Assembly (NCBI RefSeq): GCF_001624695.1
Contig: NZ_JSEP01000017.1
Location: 62,001-126,000 of the forward strand
Source: Labrenzia sp. OB1
GTDB taxonomy: Bacteria; Pseudomonadota; Alphaproteobacteria; Rhizobiales; Stappiaceae
DNA: 64,000 bases
Direction of reading: 5' to 3'
Part shown: piece after piece, positions 26,561 to 38,316 of the stretch
Layout of the letters: each line of letters begins with the position of its first letter
Numbering within the stretch: the stretch's first letter is position 1
Notes under the pieces: generated by a model
Told to the model about the DNA's origin: nothing
Database searches by the model: none
What the model saw: the letters and a program-made list of their open reading frames with translations, nothing else
Translations under genes and position numbers: made by a program

Positions 26561-28990
26561 TCAATGCCGCTCGACAAAACTGTCGATGACCTTCTTGAAC
26601 CCGGCCTTTTCAAAATCGATGCTCAGCTTGTTGCCCTCGATGGACTTGATGGCTCCGTAGCCGAACTTGATGTGGAACACACGTTCCCCAAGGGAAAAAT
26701 CAGACGGCGTGTCGCTCACCGATCGCGCCACAAGTTCCCCTTCGATGGTCAGCGGCCCCTGCCGTTTCGTCCGCGCCGATTTGTAACCGCGTCCGCCGTC
26801 CTTGAACCCGTCAGAGGATTGCCGCGCCCGTTGCGCTCTTTGCCAGCCGGGTGTCGAATAGCTGCCCGTGTCGAAAGGATCCTGGCTGTCGAAACGCGAA
26901 GGACCGTAGCCGCCGCCACCATATCCGCCGTAGTTCGAGGACGCTTCGGCGATCTCCACATGATCGGCCGGCAGTTCGTCCAGAAACCGGGACGGGACGG
27001 TTGACTGCCAGAGGCCATGAATGCGCCGGTTGGAGGCGAAATAGAGCTTTACGCGCTTTTTCGCCCGCGTGATGCCCACATAGGCAAGCCGCCGCTCCTC
27101 TTCCAGCCCGGCGCGACCGCTCTCGTCGAGCGCGCGCTGGTGCGGAAACAGCCCCTCTTCCCAGCCGGGCAGAAAGACGGTGTCGAATTCCAGCCCCTTG
27201 GCCGAATGGAGCGTCATGATGGACACGGCGTCGGAACTGTCGGCGCTGTCCCGGTCCATGACCAGCGCGATATGCTCGAGGAACCCGGCCATGGATTCAA
27301 ATTCATCCATCGAACGGATGAGCTCTTTCAGGTTGTCGAGCCGTCCGGGCGCTTCCGCCGAACGGTCCATCCGCCACATTTCCGTATAGCCGCTTTCATC
27401 GAGAATGATTTCCGCCAGCTCCGTATGCTTGATCTGCTCGAGCTGACGCCGCCAGCGCTCGAAATTGTCGAGCACGGTTTTCAGGGCGTTGCGCGGTTTG
27501 GGCTTGAGTTCTTCCGTATCGATCAACTGGCCGGCCGCCTGCATCAGCGGTATGCGTTCAGCTCTTGCCAGCCCGTGCACCAGCTTCAGCGTGGCATCGC
27601 CGAGACCCCGCTTGGGCGTGTTGACGATCCTCTCGAAGGCAAGATCGTCCGACGGCTGCATGACACAGCGGAAATAGGCCATGGCATCGCGAATTTCCAT
27701 GCGCTCGTAAAAACGCGGTCCGCCGATAACCCGGTAGTTGAGTCCAAGCGTGACAAAACGCTCTTCGAATTCGCGCATCTGGAAAGACGCCCGCACCAGA
27801 ACGGCCATCTCGTTCAAGGGATGGTTCTTGCTCTGCAGCGCTTCGATTTCCTCGCCGATCGTGCGGGCTTCTTCCTGTGAATCCCACACGGAAGCGACAG
27901 AAACCAGATCGTGATCCGGTTCGCTGAAGTCGGTGAACAGCGTCTTGCCGAGCCGGCCTTCATTGAAGGCGATCAGGTGGGAGGCGGCCGCCAGAATGTG
28001 GCTGGTGGACCGGTAATTGCGCTCAAGCCGGATGACTTCCGCCCCTTTGAAATCCTGTTCGAAGCGCAGGATATTGTCGACCTCCGCCCCGCGCCAGCCA
28101 TAGATCGACTGGTCGTCGTCGCCTACGCAACAGACATTGGGATTGCCCTGGGCGAGCAGCCGCAGCCAAAGGTACTGCGCTATGTTGGTGTCCTGATACT
28201 CATCCACCAGCATATAGCGGAAGCGGCGTTGATATTCGGCCAAAACATCCGCACGCGTCTTGAAAATCGTGATGACATGCAGCAGCAGATCGCCAAAATC
28301 CGCGGCGTTCAGGATCGACAGGCGGTCCTGATACTCCGCGTAAAGCTTGCGGCCCTTGCCATTGGCGAACGCCCGTGCTTCGCCTTCCGGCACCTGATCG
28401 GGTGTCAGGGCCCGGTTCTTCCAGCCGTCGAGCATCGCGGCAAAAGCCTTGGCGGTCCAACGCTTGTCGTCCAGCCCCTCGGCCTGGATGATCTGCTTGA
28501 GCAGGCGGATCTGGTCATCGGTGTCGAGAATGGAAAAGCTGGACTTGAGGCCGACAAGCTCGGCATGCTTGCGCAGGATCTTCACGCAGATGGAGTGAAA
28601 CGTGCCGAGCCAGGCCATGCCCTCCACATTGCCGCCGACGAAAGTTGCGATGCGCTCCTTCATTTCCCGGGCGGCCTTGTTGGTGAAAGTCACCGACAGG
28701 ATTTGCGACGGCTGCGCCCGGCCTGTCGCCAGGATATGCGCGATCCGGGTGGTCAGAACCCGGGTCTTTCCTGTGCCCGCCCCCGCCAGCACCAGCAACG
28801 GACCTTCGGTGGTTTCCACCGCAAGCCGCTGCTCGGGGTTAAGGCCGGTCAGATAATCCGGGCCCCGCCGCGCCGCCATGGCTCGCGCCGCGATCCCGCC
28901 TTCCGCCCGCGCAGGTGTTGGCACCGCCCCCGCGCCTTCCCGCTGAAAGGGATCGTCGAATGCATCGTCATACCCGTCCGGGTCTGCCAT
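26561..28990 (-). CDS. uvrD: UvrD/PcrA-type superfamily 1 DNA helicase
   Basis: An 809-residue 3'-5' helicase. Walker A is LVLAGAGTGKTRVL after the Q motif LNPEQRLAV; motif II is LVDEYQDTN; motif III GDDDQSIYGWRGA; motif VI is VGITRAKKR. The C-terminal part holds a Gly/Tyr-rich linker and a basic domain ending FKKVIDSFVERH, as in PcrA-type proteins. It acts in nucleotide excision and mismatch repair and in clearing proteins from DNA. Confidence 0.95.
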   Translation of the reverse strand: MADPDGYDDAFDDPFQREGAGAVPTPARAEGGIAARAMAARRGPDYLTGLNPEQRLAVETTEGPLLVLAGAGTGKTRVLTTRIAHILATGRAQPSQILSVTFTNKAAREMKERIATFVGGNVEGMAWLGTFHSICVKILRKHAELVGLKSSFSILDTDDQIRLLKQIIQAEGLDDKRWTAKAFAAMLDGWKNRALTPDQVPEGEARAFANGKGRKLYAEYQDRLSILNAADFGDLLLHVITIFKTRADVLAEYQRRFRYMLVDEYQDTNIAQYLWLRLLAQGNPNVCCVGDDDQSIYGWRGAEVDNILRFEQDFKGAEVIRLERNYRSTSHILAAASHLIAFNEGRLGKTLFTDFSEPDHDLVSVASVWDSQEEARTIGEEIEALQSKNHPLNEMAVLVRASFQMREFEERFVTLGLNYRVIGGPRFYERMEIRDAMAYFRCVMQPSDDLAFERIVNTPKRGLGDATLKLVHGLARAERIPLMQAAGQLIDTEELKPKPRNALKTVLDNFERWRRQLEQIKHTELAEIILDESGYTEMWRMDRSAEAPGRLDNLKELIRSMDEFESMAGFLEHIALVMDRDSADSSDAVSIMTLHSAKGLEFDTVFLPGWEEGLFPHQRALDESGRAGLEEERRLAYVGITRAKKRVKLYFASNRRIHGLWQSTVPSRFLDELPADHVEIAEASSNYGGYGGGGYGPSRFDSQDPFDTGSYSTPGWQRAQRARQSSDGFKDGGRGYKSARTKRQGPLTIEGELVARSVSDTPSDFSLGERVFHIKFGYGAIKSIEGNKLSIDFEKAGFKKVIDSFVERH

Positions 28991-29397
28991 GGTTTACTGG
29001 TCCGGTTGCCGAGAAGTCTCTGAAAGAACATTATAGCAACAAAGCGGCGCTGGCGAGGCGCGGATCGGGGAATTGATGGGGACAAAGCGGTGTGGTCATA
29101 CCGCGAAACCTGGAGCCGCCGATCAGCGATACTTGATCACCGCACAGGTCAGGACCGAACATCTTCCAACCCGGATACCATGAACGGTCTCGTGCTCACC
29201 CGCGCTCGCGCCGATGGGCTGTGTTCCGGACCCGTGTCGAACTTGCATCTCATTTGTCCGGAATGACCGCTGTGGGGCCGGGCCCTGCTTCTCAGGCCAC
29301 TCAACAGGGTTGATGACCGAAGGAGTTGGCCGACAACCTGAGGCCGGCGTCCAGGAGACGCCGGCCTGGGAAAGATCCGCGAAATTTCTGACCCGGT
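28991..29397. other. Non-coding region between uvrD and the NIT chemoreceptor
   Basis: No convincing gene on either strand. It holds a strong hairpin (29341-29351 with 29357-29367, stem AGGCCGGCGTC) just beyond the chemoreceptor stop codon, without a U tract, and a 19-base sequence that also occurs inside the chemoreceptor gene. Confidence 0.6.
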
Positions 29398-31452
29398 TCA
29401 GGCCGCCTTTTCGCGCACTTCGCCGAGAAACTGGCTGACGGCCTGGGAAAGATCCGCGGCCACCAGGCCCAGTTGTTCGGCGGACTGGCTCATCACCTCG
29501 GACTGGTCCCGGGTCTGATCGATCGAACTGGACACTTCAGCGACATTGGTAGAGGCCGAGGTGGCTCCGTCCGATGCGGAGGTGATGCTCTGGGTGATCT
29601 CGCTCGTCGCAGCGCTTTGTTCGTCGACGGAGACAGAAATGGTTTCCGACACCGATTGAACTTCCTGGATCCGCTCGACGATCGAGCGGATGGCAGCCAC
29701 GGATTTCTGGGTCGAATTCTGAACCCCGGTGATCTGGCTCGCGATCTCGTCGGTCGCCTTTGCCGTCTGCGTGGACAGCTCCTTGACTTCCGCGGCAACC
29801 ACCGCGAAACCTTTACCGGCTTCACCTGCCCGGGCAGCCTCAATCGTTGCGTTCAGGGCCAGAAGGTTGGTCTGCTCCGCGATCGCCCGAATGATTTCGA
29901 CAACCTCACCGATCTTGTCCGCGGTCTCCGCGAGAAGCGAGATGTCCCTGTCCGCCGCGATTGCTGTTTCCGACGCACCGGCGGAAATTTCCGTTGCGGA
30001 GGTCGCCTGCCGCGAGATCTCTCCGATGGAGGCGGACAGCTCGGCGGCGGCGGACGCAACGGTCTGCACATTCGCGCTCGCCTGACCGGTCGCGGCATCG
30101 GCTGCCTTGGCACTTTCATCGGCATTCATCGCGATCTTGATCATCTCGCTGACACTGGACCTCATGCCTTCGGTCTCCGTGGAGAGCTGTTCCTGGATCG
30201 TCGACACCGAGGTCTCGAAATGGCGGATGGCGTTTTCCAGCTGCTCGGCGCGCTTGCGGCGTTGCTCCCGACCGGCCTCCGTCTCTGCCTCCATCTCACG
30301 CTGACGGCTGAGTTTGTCCCGGAAAACGGTAGCCGCACGGGCAATATCGCCGATTTCGTCCGGTCTGTCGGTATCAGAAATTTCGACATCCAGATCGCCG
30401 TCAACCAGAGCGGAGATGCTGTCCCTCTGCCGGCTCAAGGTTCTTGTGATCGCACGAACCTGCCAGATTACGAGAGCAAGCGTCATACCCAGGAAGACGA
30501 CAGCGAGGACCGAAATCCACAAAACCTGCTGAGTAAGCCCGGCGACATCCGCATCGGCGGCCGCTTCAGCCCTGTGAATGAGCTCGTCGGAGAATTTCTT
30601 CATGAGGTTCAGCCGCTTGGTTGCCATGGCAAACCACACCGCCCCCTCAAGACCTCCGGCATCCAGCGTCTGAGGCAGTTCGTGGATCAGTTTGCGCCAG
30701 GCCAGCGCCTGATCGACGTCGGCGCCCTTGACGGTCGCCTTCCAGAGATCTTTCTGATCGGGCAATGCAACCGATTTGAATTCTTTCAGGAAGGCACTTT
30801 CACCACCATAATTGGTGATGACCGATCTGTAGATCATGGCATCGACCTTACCCGTCGCATTGAAGCCGTTCAGCAAGGCCGCACCCGTCGCTCGTTCCAG
30901 TCCACCGGACTCCATCGCTTCCACAATTGTCAGGTAAGGCAGAAGCTCTCCGGTGATTTCTTTCGAAGGGCTAATCTCCGTTGTGACCCCAACGACATGG
31001 ATCAATTCTTCCACTTCGTGCGAATAATGTTTGAGGACATCCTTCACCTGAAGTTTTTTCCCGTCCACATCAGCACGAACCGTCGACACCTTGTGCACTT
31101 CCTCGGCAACATGCTTCAGGTCATTCATGATGCCATCGTCATTGAGTTCAAGAGATGCCAGATGGTCGTCGAATATCTTGAGCGCCGCGTCGGTATTGGA
31201 TCGCTGCGTTTTCAGCTTGCTACCGAGGCCGGTGTCGTAGTCGCTTTTGACATAGTTGACACTAATGCCGCGCTCTTTCTGCAGCTCGTGCACCAGATTG
31301 CCGGCGTCTTCGGCAATTCTCGTCATCGGCTGCATAAAGGCATGATGAGACAATTCGACGACTTTCTCGTAGACACTCAACGCTGCGAAACCAAAAAGGG
31401 CAATCATGGGCACACACGCAAGCGCCGCGACTTGTAGCCTGATCCGTTTCAT
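29398..31452 (-). CDS. Methyl-accepting chemotaxis protein with NIT sensor domain
   Basis: A 684-residue chemoreceptor: TM1 about residues 7-28, a periplasmic NIT (nitrate/nitrite-sensing type) domain of about 245 residues marked by [13 protein letters not shown]2 about 310-332, HAMP, and a signalling domain with the hairpin tip [31 protein letters not shown] domains detect nitrate or nitrite in known cases; ligand here is untested. No che genes are nearby. Start ATG 31450-31452 with GGAGG upstream; a GTG two codons earlier is possible. Confidence 0.92.
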   Translation of the reverse strand: MKRIRLQVAALACVPMIALFGFAALSVYEKVVELSHHAFMQPMTRIAEDAGNLVHELQKERGISVNYVKSDYDTGLGSKLKTQRSNTDAALKIFDDHLASLELNDDGIMNDLKHVAEEVHKVSTVRADVDGKKLQVKDVLKHYSHEVEELIHVVGVTTEISPSKEITGELLPYLTIVEAMESGGLERATGAALLNGFNATGKVDAMIYRSVITNYGGESAFLKEFKSVALPDQKDLWKATVKGADVDQALAWRKLIHELPQTLDAGGLEGAVWFAMATKRLNLMKKFSDELIHRAEAAADADVAGLTQQVLWISVLAVVFLGMTLALVIWQVRAITRTLSRQRDSISALVDGDLDVEISDTDRPDEIGDIARAATVFRDKLSRQREMEAETEAGREQRRKRAEQLENAIRHFETSVSTIQEQLSTETEGMRSSVSEMIKIAMNADESAKAADAATGQASANVQTVASAAAELSASIGEISRQATSATEISAGASETAIAADRDISLLAETADKIGEVVEIIRAIAEQTNLLALNATIEAARAGEAGKGFAVVAAEVKELSTQTAKATDEIASQITGVQNSTQKSVAAIRSIVERIQEVQSVSETISVSVDEQSAATSEITQSITSASDGATSASTNVAEVSSSIDQTRDQSEVMSQSAEQLGLVAADLSQAVSQFLGEVREKAA

Positions 31453-31717
31453 GGACACCGTACCTCCGGAGTTTTAGAATTTTTCTAAAACTGTACAGAA
31501 CCCATTACTCAACCTTTAAGTCACCACGTGAAATTAGTAAAAACCGGCTTTTTTCTGGTCGTAGTCAAAGTTCAGTCAATTCAAGATTGAAGATATATAC
31601 AATAAAATCATTGTTATTTTTGCCAAGTCATGAATTCGGAAAATTCAGAGCGACAAATTCGACAGGATTCCGACCTGCTTCCCCAACGAAATTCATAGTC
31701 AACGGCGAGCGACGCGG

Positions 31718-33904
<2,187 letters not shown>

Positions 33905-33906
33905 TT

Positions 33907-34169
33907 ATACCAAAGAGTATTGATTATGACCCATCTGATGGCGGATTTCCGTCTGCCGGCAAGGCGCATCGCGTCGCGCGGTCCGGTTGACCGGGCGAGC
34001 GGTGCAACGAAATCCGGCGGGCGTAAACGGGTCACCGAAGGTCGCGCTCGGACGCCCTTCGCACGACGTTGCGCGTCTTGTCCGAGAAACCGCACCTCCC
34101 CGCGACACACGCCTGACCGAAAGGCCTCCAAACGCGGTCAGACGAGTCATGATGAACACTCTTTGGTAT
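33907..34169. repeat. Long diverged palindrome between ligA and recN
   Basis: The two halves are reverse complements with identity about 27/32 over the outer arms (starting ATACCAAAGAGT) and about 49/85 further in, without gaps, around a 29-base centre. CCGGTT also matches just outside. It occupies most of the 374-base ligA-recN gap. Frames on either strand read similar peptides because of the symmetry. Confidence 0.8.
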
Positions 34170-34245
34170 TAACCGGATACCGGAACCAAACCCGAGGCTC
34201 AAGAGTTGATAGTGCATGCGCCCGGATAAGGCTGCGGCGGGATCC

Positions 34246-35916
34246 TTATCCTGCCGTTTCCGTAAGCAGCTTGCCCGCCGCGGCACGCGCTTCGTCCGTT
34301 ATGACGCTGCCGGCCAGCATGCGCGCGATTTCCTCGCGGCGATGGCTTTCGTCGATCCGTTTGACCCGCGTTGCGACACGGTCCGCTTTCATCGCTTCCT
34401 TGGCGATCAGGAAATGACCTTCCGCACGTGCCGCAACCTGCGGCGCATGGGTTACCGTCAGCACCTGAACCTTGTCCGCCAGGCGCGCCAAACGCAGGCC
34501 GATAGCTTCGGCAACCGCGCCGCCAACACCCGTATCGATCTCGTCAAAGACCAGGGTTGGGGCAGAACCCTTGTCAGCAAGCGACACCTTCAACGCCAGA
34601 AGAAAACGCGACAGTTCCCCTCCCGAGGCAACTTTCATAATCGGACCGGGGCGTGTGCCCGGATTGGTCTGTACGTGAAACTCGATCTGATCGATACCCG
34701 ACCGGCCCGTGGTTTGCGGATCGCTTTGCATTTCGACGATAAACCTGGCGCGTTCCAGCTTCAGGTCCGGCAATTCCGCGAGCACCACCTTTTCCAGCGC
34801 CCGCGCCGTCTTGCGCCGCTTTTCCGAAAGGGCAGTTGCCTTCCTGTCATAATCCGCCCGCGCCTTGGCCGCCGCCTCGGAAAGAGCGGCCAGCTTGTCC
34901 TCGCCAGCATCGAGATCGGCAAGATCCCCGGCCATGCGCTCACGCAGCATCACCAGATCATCCACAGGCACTGAATACTTGCGCGAGGCCGCGCGCAGCG
35001 CGAACAGGCGTTCTTCCACTGCTTCCAGCTCACGCGGATCGAACTCCGTCTCACGCAGGGCGCTCTCAAGGCTGGCACGTGTGTCCTCAAGAAGGTCCAG
35101 CGCTTCAGCAAGCGTGCGCACAGGCGGCGCAAGGAGAACCGGAACCTGATCGGCCTTGCGCTCGAGGCGGCGCAGCAGGCTTGCAAGTTCGGGGATAGGC
35201 GAAGCCGATCCATTCAGTGTTTCGAAGGCCTCATTCAGGTCTCCGGCGATCTTTTCCACCTGCATCATATCCGTGCGTCGCGCAGCGAGCTGATCCTCTT
35301 CACCTGCCTCGGGCCGCAAACCGGACAGTTCATCCACCGAAGAGCGCAGGAAATCGGCTTCATTGCGCGCAGCCTCAATCCGTTTCTCGTGGTCGGTTAC
35401 TGCTTTTTCCGCTGCCTTGAAGGTTGAAAAAGCCTTCCCCACAGTCCCGCAGTCGCCGACAAGCCCGCCGAACACGTCGATCAGCGCCCGGTGGCTTTCC
35501 GGATCAACGAGAGCACGATCATCGTGCTGTCCATGGATTTCCACCAGCAGGCCGCCAGCCTGGCGCAACAGGCCCGCACTGACCGGTTGGTCATTGACGA
35601 ACGCCCGCGTCCGTCCATCGGCGGTCTGGATGCGGCGCAGGATGATATCGCCATCATCATCAACATCGTTTTGCTGCAAGAACGCACGCACTGGATGGGC
35701 GGCGACCACGTCGAAAACAGCGGTCACCTGTCCCTGAGGTTCGCCATGACGGACCAGATCCGCGTCTCCTCGGGCTCCCAGAGCCAGCGACAGGGAATCG
35801 AGCAAAATCGATTTTCCCGCACCGGTTTCGCCGGTCAGAACCGACATTCCAGCGGAAAAATCAAGATCAAGACGGTCTATTAGAACGATGTCACGGATAG
35901 ACAGCGTGACCAGCAT
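34246..35916 (-). CDS. recN: DNA repair protein RecN
   Basis: A 556-residue SMC-like ATPase for double-strand break repair: Walker A GETGAGKSILLDSLSLALG at the N-terminus, two coiled-coil arms, and the C-terminal signature VASGGELSRFLLALK with Walker B TLVFDEIDTGVGG. It follows bamD on the minus strand and precedes ligA. Confidence 0.96.
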   Translation of the reverse strand: MLVTLSIRDIVLIDRLDLDFSAGMSVLTGETGAGKSILLDSLSLALGARGDADLVRHGEPQGQVTAVFDVVAAHPVRAFLQQNDVDDDGDIILRRIQTADGRTRAFVNDQPVSAGLLRQAGGLLVEIHGQHDDRALVDPESHRALIDVFGGLVGDCGTVGKAFSTFKAAEKAVTDHEKRIEAARNEADFLRSSVDELSGLRPEAGEEDQLAARRTDMMQVEKIAGDLNEAFETLNGSASPIPELASLLRRLERKADQVPVLLAPPVRTLAEALDLLEDTRASLESALRETEFDPRELEAVEERLFALRAASRKYSVPVDDLVMLRERMAGDLADLDAGEDKLAALSEAAAKARADYDRKATALSEKRRKTARALEKVVLAELPDLKLERARFIVEMQSDPQTTGRSGIDQIEFHVQTNPGTRPGPIMKVASGGELSRFLLALKVSLADKGSAPTLVFDEIDTGVGGAVAEAIGLRLARLADKVQVLTVTHAPQVAARAEGHFLIAKEAMKADRVATRVKRIDESHRREEIARMLAGSVITDEARAAAGKLLTETAG

Positions 35917-35989
35917 GAAGGGAAGCTCCTAAGGGCATGGCCTACGGTTCGGCGCGATCCACCATATAGGAGAATCGGGTCGTCTTTCC

Positions 35990-36046
35990 AGAGCATGTTT
36001 GCGCTTGTCTCGCTCAAATGCTTCCAGATGAGTGAGACACGCTCTA
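35990..36046. repeat. AGAGC-flanked palindromic repeat overlapping the bamD stop
   Basis: Ends AGAGCATG and, reversed, CTAGAGCGTG; inner arms TTGTCTCGCTCA and TGAGTGAGACAC pair imperfectly across a short loop. The outer TAG on the minus strand is the bamD stop codon (36044-36046). It resembles the palindrome at 3961-4033 in its AGAGC ends but differs inside. Confidence 0.7.
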
Positions 36047-36856
36047 GATACTTTTGAAGGCGCGGCTGATCCAGCTTCCGCTGTCTTCGGAAGGCTGGTA
36101 TCCACCCTTGTTCAACAGCGAATAGGCGTCCTTATACCACTGGCTGTCCGGATAGTTGTGTCCGAGTACCGCCGCAGCAGTCTGCGCCTCGTTCACAACG
36201 CCAAGCGCATAATAGGCTTCCGTCAGACGAAACAGCGCCTCTTCCACATGCCGCGTGGTCTGATAGTCGACGACCACGGTCTTGAAGCGGTTGATGCCGG
36301 CAACGTAGTTGCGCTTTTCCAGATAGTAGCGACCGACCTGCATTTCCTTGCCGGCCAGCTGATCCTTCACGATCCGCAGCTTCTGTTCCGCATCCGGCAC
36401 ATATTCGGATTCCGGGAAACGCTGGACGAGTTCGGTGAACGCGCCGGCTGCTTTCCGGGTGACGGCCTGATCGCGGGTGATGTCGGGCATCTGGCGGAAA
36501 TAGCTCTGGCCGGCGAGATACAGCATATAGGCGGAATCTTCGTCGCCCGGATAAAGCGTCACAAATCGCTTGGCCGCCGTTATCGTCTCGGTGTATTTGC
36601 CGCGCGTGTAATTCAGGTAGGCGAGGTTGACGAGCGATTTCTTGGAGTATTCCGAATAGGGGTAGAGCTTGTCCAGCTCCTCGAACTTCTCGGTGGAATC
36701 ACGCAATTTGCCTTGAGCACGCAACGCGAGGCCTTCGTTGAAGAGAACTTCCGGTGGCGTGTCGTTGAGGGCAAGGTCGTCGAGATCGTCCTTGCCTCCG
36801 CAAGCCGCCAGAAGCAGCGGTGCGGCCAGGACGGCCAGTCTCAGGAAGAATTTCAT
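36044..36856 (-). CDS. bamD: BamD outer-membrane assembly lipoprotein
   Basis: A 270-residue lipoprotein with a signal peptide and lipobox LLLAAC, so it is anchored in the outer membrane facing the periplasm. Five TPR-like units follow (AKRFVTLYPGDEDSAYMLYLAG and similar) as in BamD/ComL, the essential partner of BamA. The ATG at 36854-36856 (MKFFLRLAVLAAPLLLAAC) gives the normal signal; the frame is open 15 codons upstream. Confidence 0.93.
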   Translation of the reverse strand: MKFFLRLAVLAAPLLLAACGGKDDLDDLALNDTPPEVLFNEGLALRAQGKLRDSTEKFEELDKLYPYSEYSKKSLVNLAYLNYTRGKYTETITAAKRFVTLYPGDEDSAYMLYLAGQSYFRQMPDITRDQAVTRKAAGAFTELVQRFPESEYVPDAEQKLRIVKDQLAGKEMQVGRYYLEKRNYVAGINRFKTVVVDYQTTRHVEEALFRLTEAYYALGVVNEAQTAAAVLGHNYPDSQWYKDAYSLLNKGGYQPSEDSGSWISRAFKSI

Positions 36857-37117
36857 ACCCTTGGTTCCGCTTGCTTCAGAACCAGTGTCCATTCCGTTCA
36901 CGCCTATACTCCCGGGCCGCAGCGGCCCAACCGGCCAGTTTTAAGACGGCCACGTATTTCATCGACAGGAGTGTTTAGCGGAAAGCACCCGTCCCCGTCA
37001 CGTCCTCATCGGCCATCTGACGGATTTTTTAAGCAAATTTGTGGCAGGCCGTCCAAATTGTGCTGATTTTCGCCGAATTGAAAAACGGTCGTTTGCGAAA
37101 AACAGCAGGGGACACGA

Positions 37118-38062
37118 TCAGGAAACGTCCGGCCCGAAGGCTGCAGACGCGGCCAGGCCGCCCTTGTCCACCTGACCGACCTGACGGAAAGCCGGGGCTT
37201 CGACGATTTCGAAAGCGCTCGGGTCTTCAAACAGTTTGACCAGAATGGCGTTGTTCATCTTGTGGCCGCCCTTGTAGGAGCGGTAAAGGCCCAGGATAGG
37301 CAGTCCGGCAAGGGCAAGATCGCCAACGGCATCCAGCGCCTTGTGACGTGCGAACTCATCCGGCCAGCGTGTGCCTTCGGGATTGAGAACCTTGTCTTCG
37401 GAAATGGCCACGGAGTTTTCCAGCGAAGAGCCAAGAGCAAAACCCATTTTCCAGAGCTGCTCGACATCCTTCACATAGCCAAAGGTCCGTGCGCGGGAAA
37501 GTTCGTCGCGGAACACCTGCGGCGTCAAGTCGGACACGAACTGCTGCCGGCCGATCAGCGGGGTGTCGAAATCGATCGTGATGTCGAACTTGGTCCCGTC
37601 GTAAGGATGCAGTTCACACCAGGCACCGCCATTGTCGACACGAACGGTCTTCTTGATCTTGAGATACCGGCGGCCGCGGTCAAGCTTCTTGAGTCCAACC
37701 TGCTCGATCGCCTCGACGAATGCCGAACTGCTGCCGTCCATGATCGGCATTTCCGGTCCGTCGATCTCTACAACGAGATTGTCGACGCCCATGCCGACGA
37801 GTGCGGCCATCAGATGTTCTACAGTCGCGACACCTTCGCCGGCGGGATCGCCAAGCACCGTGCAAAGAGCCGTTGAGGAAACCTTGTTCCATTGAGCGGG
37901 AAGCTCCGAGGAAGTTTCCTTGTCGGTTCGGGTGAACACAATCCCCACACCAGTTTCGGCTGGCACCAATGTGATCGACACGGGCTTGCCCGAATGAACA
38001 CCCACCCCGGTCAGGGTTACCTGATCGGCGAGTGTTGTCTGTCGATCGACATAAGTTGTCAT
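37118..38062 (-). CDS. lpxC: UDP-3-O-acyl-N-acetylglucosamine deacetylase
   Basis: A 314-residue zinc deacetylase catalysing the committed step of lipid A synthesis. Zinc-binding histidines lie in TVEHLMAALVG and in KGGHKMNNAIL with a nearby Asp in HKALDAVGDLALAG; these are the LpxC hallmarks. It follows ftsZ at the end of the division cluster, the usual place. Confidence 0.96.
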   Translation of the reverse strand: MTTYVDRQTTLADQVTLTGVGVHSGKPVSITLVPAETGVGIVFTRTDKETSSELPAQWNKVSSTALCTVLGDPAGEGVATVEHLMAALVGMGVDNLVVEIDGPEMPIMDGSSSAFVEAIEQVGLKKLDRGRRYLKIKKTVRVDNGGAWCELHPYDGTKFDITIDFDTPLIGRQQFVSDLTPQVFRDELSRARTFGYVKDVEQLWKMGFALGSSLENSVAISEDKVLNPEGTRWPDEFARHKALDAVGDLALAGLPILGLYRSYKGGHKMNNAILVKLFEDPSAFEIVEAPAFRQVGQVDKGGLAASAAFGPDVS

Positions 38063-38250
38063 ATGTTCTGCCCTTCCGGTTAGCGATCGGAAATAGCCCG
38101 GGATTTACCCACTGAAGGTTACGGACTTTTAACGATCACGATTTCCGGGAAGATAATCCCGATGCCGAAGAGAGCGAAATAAAGCTTTATTACGGTTTGT
38201 AACGATACACAGCTTCGCAAGATGCTGAAATAATAGGCCAATTCCGACCT

Positions 38251-38285
38251 AAAAGAAAACAGCCCGAAGCGTGAGCTCCGGGCTG
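38251..38285 (-). terminator. Rho-independent terminator after ftsZ
   Basis: Stem CAGCCCG (38260-38266) pairs with CGGGCTG (38279-38285), extended by AGC/GCT around a GTGA loop; on the minus strand it is followed by TTTTCTTTT. It separates ftsZ from lpxC. Confidence 0.85.
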
Positions 38286-38316
38286 CTGCGATCAGGGAAG
38301 ATAATCGCGTGAGGAA

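Noticed and set aside
29473..31437. A 654-codon open frame opposite the NIT chemoreceptor gene
   Set aside because: It is the antisense shadow of a well-supported gene; composition lacks family motifs and high GC keeps such frames open.
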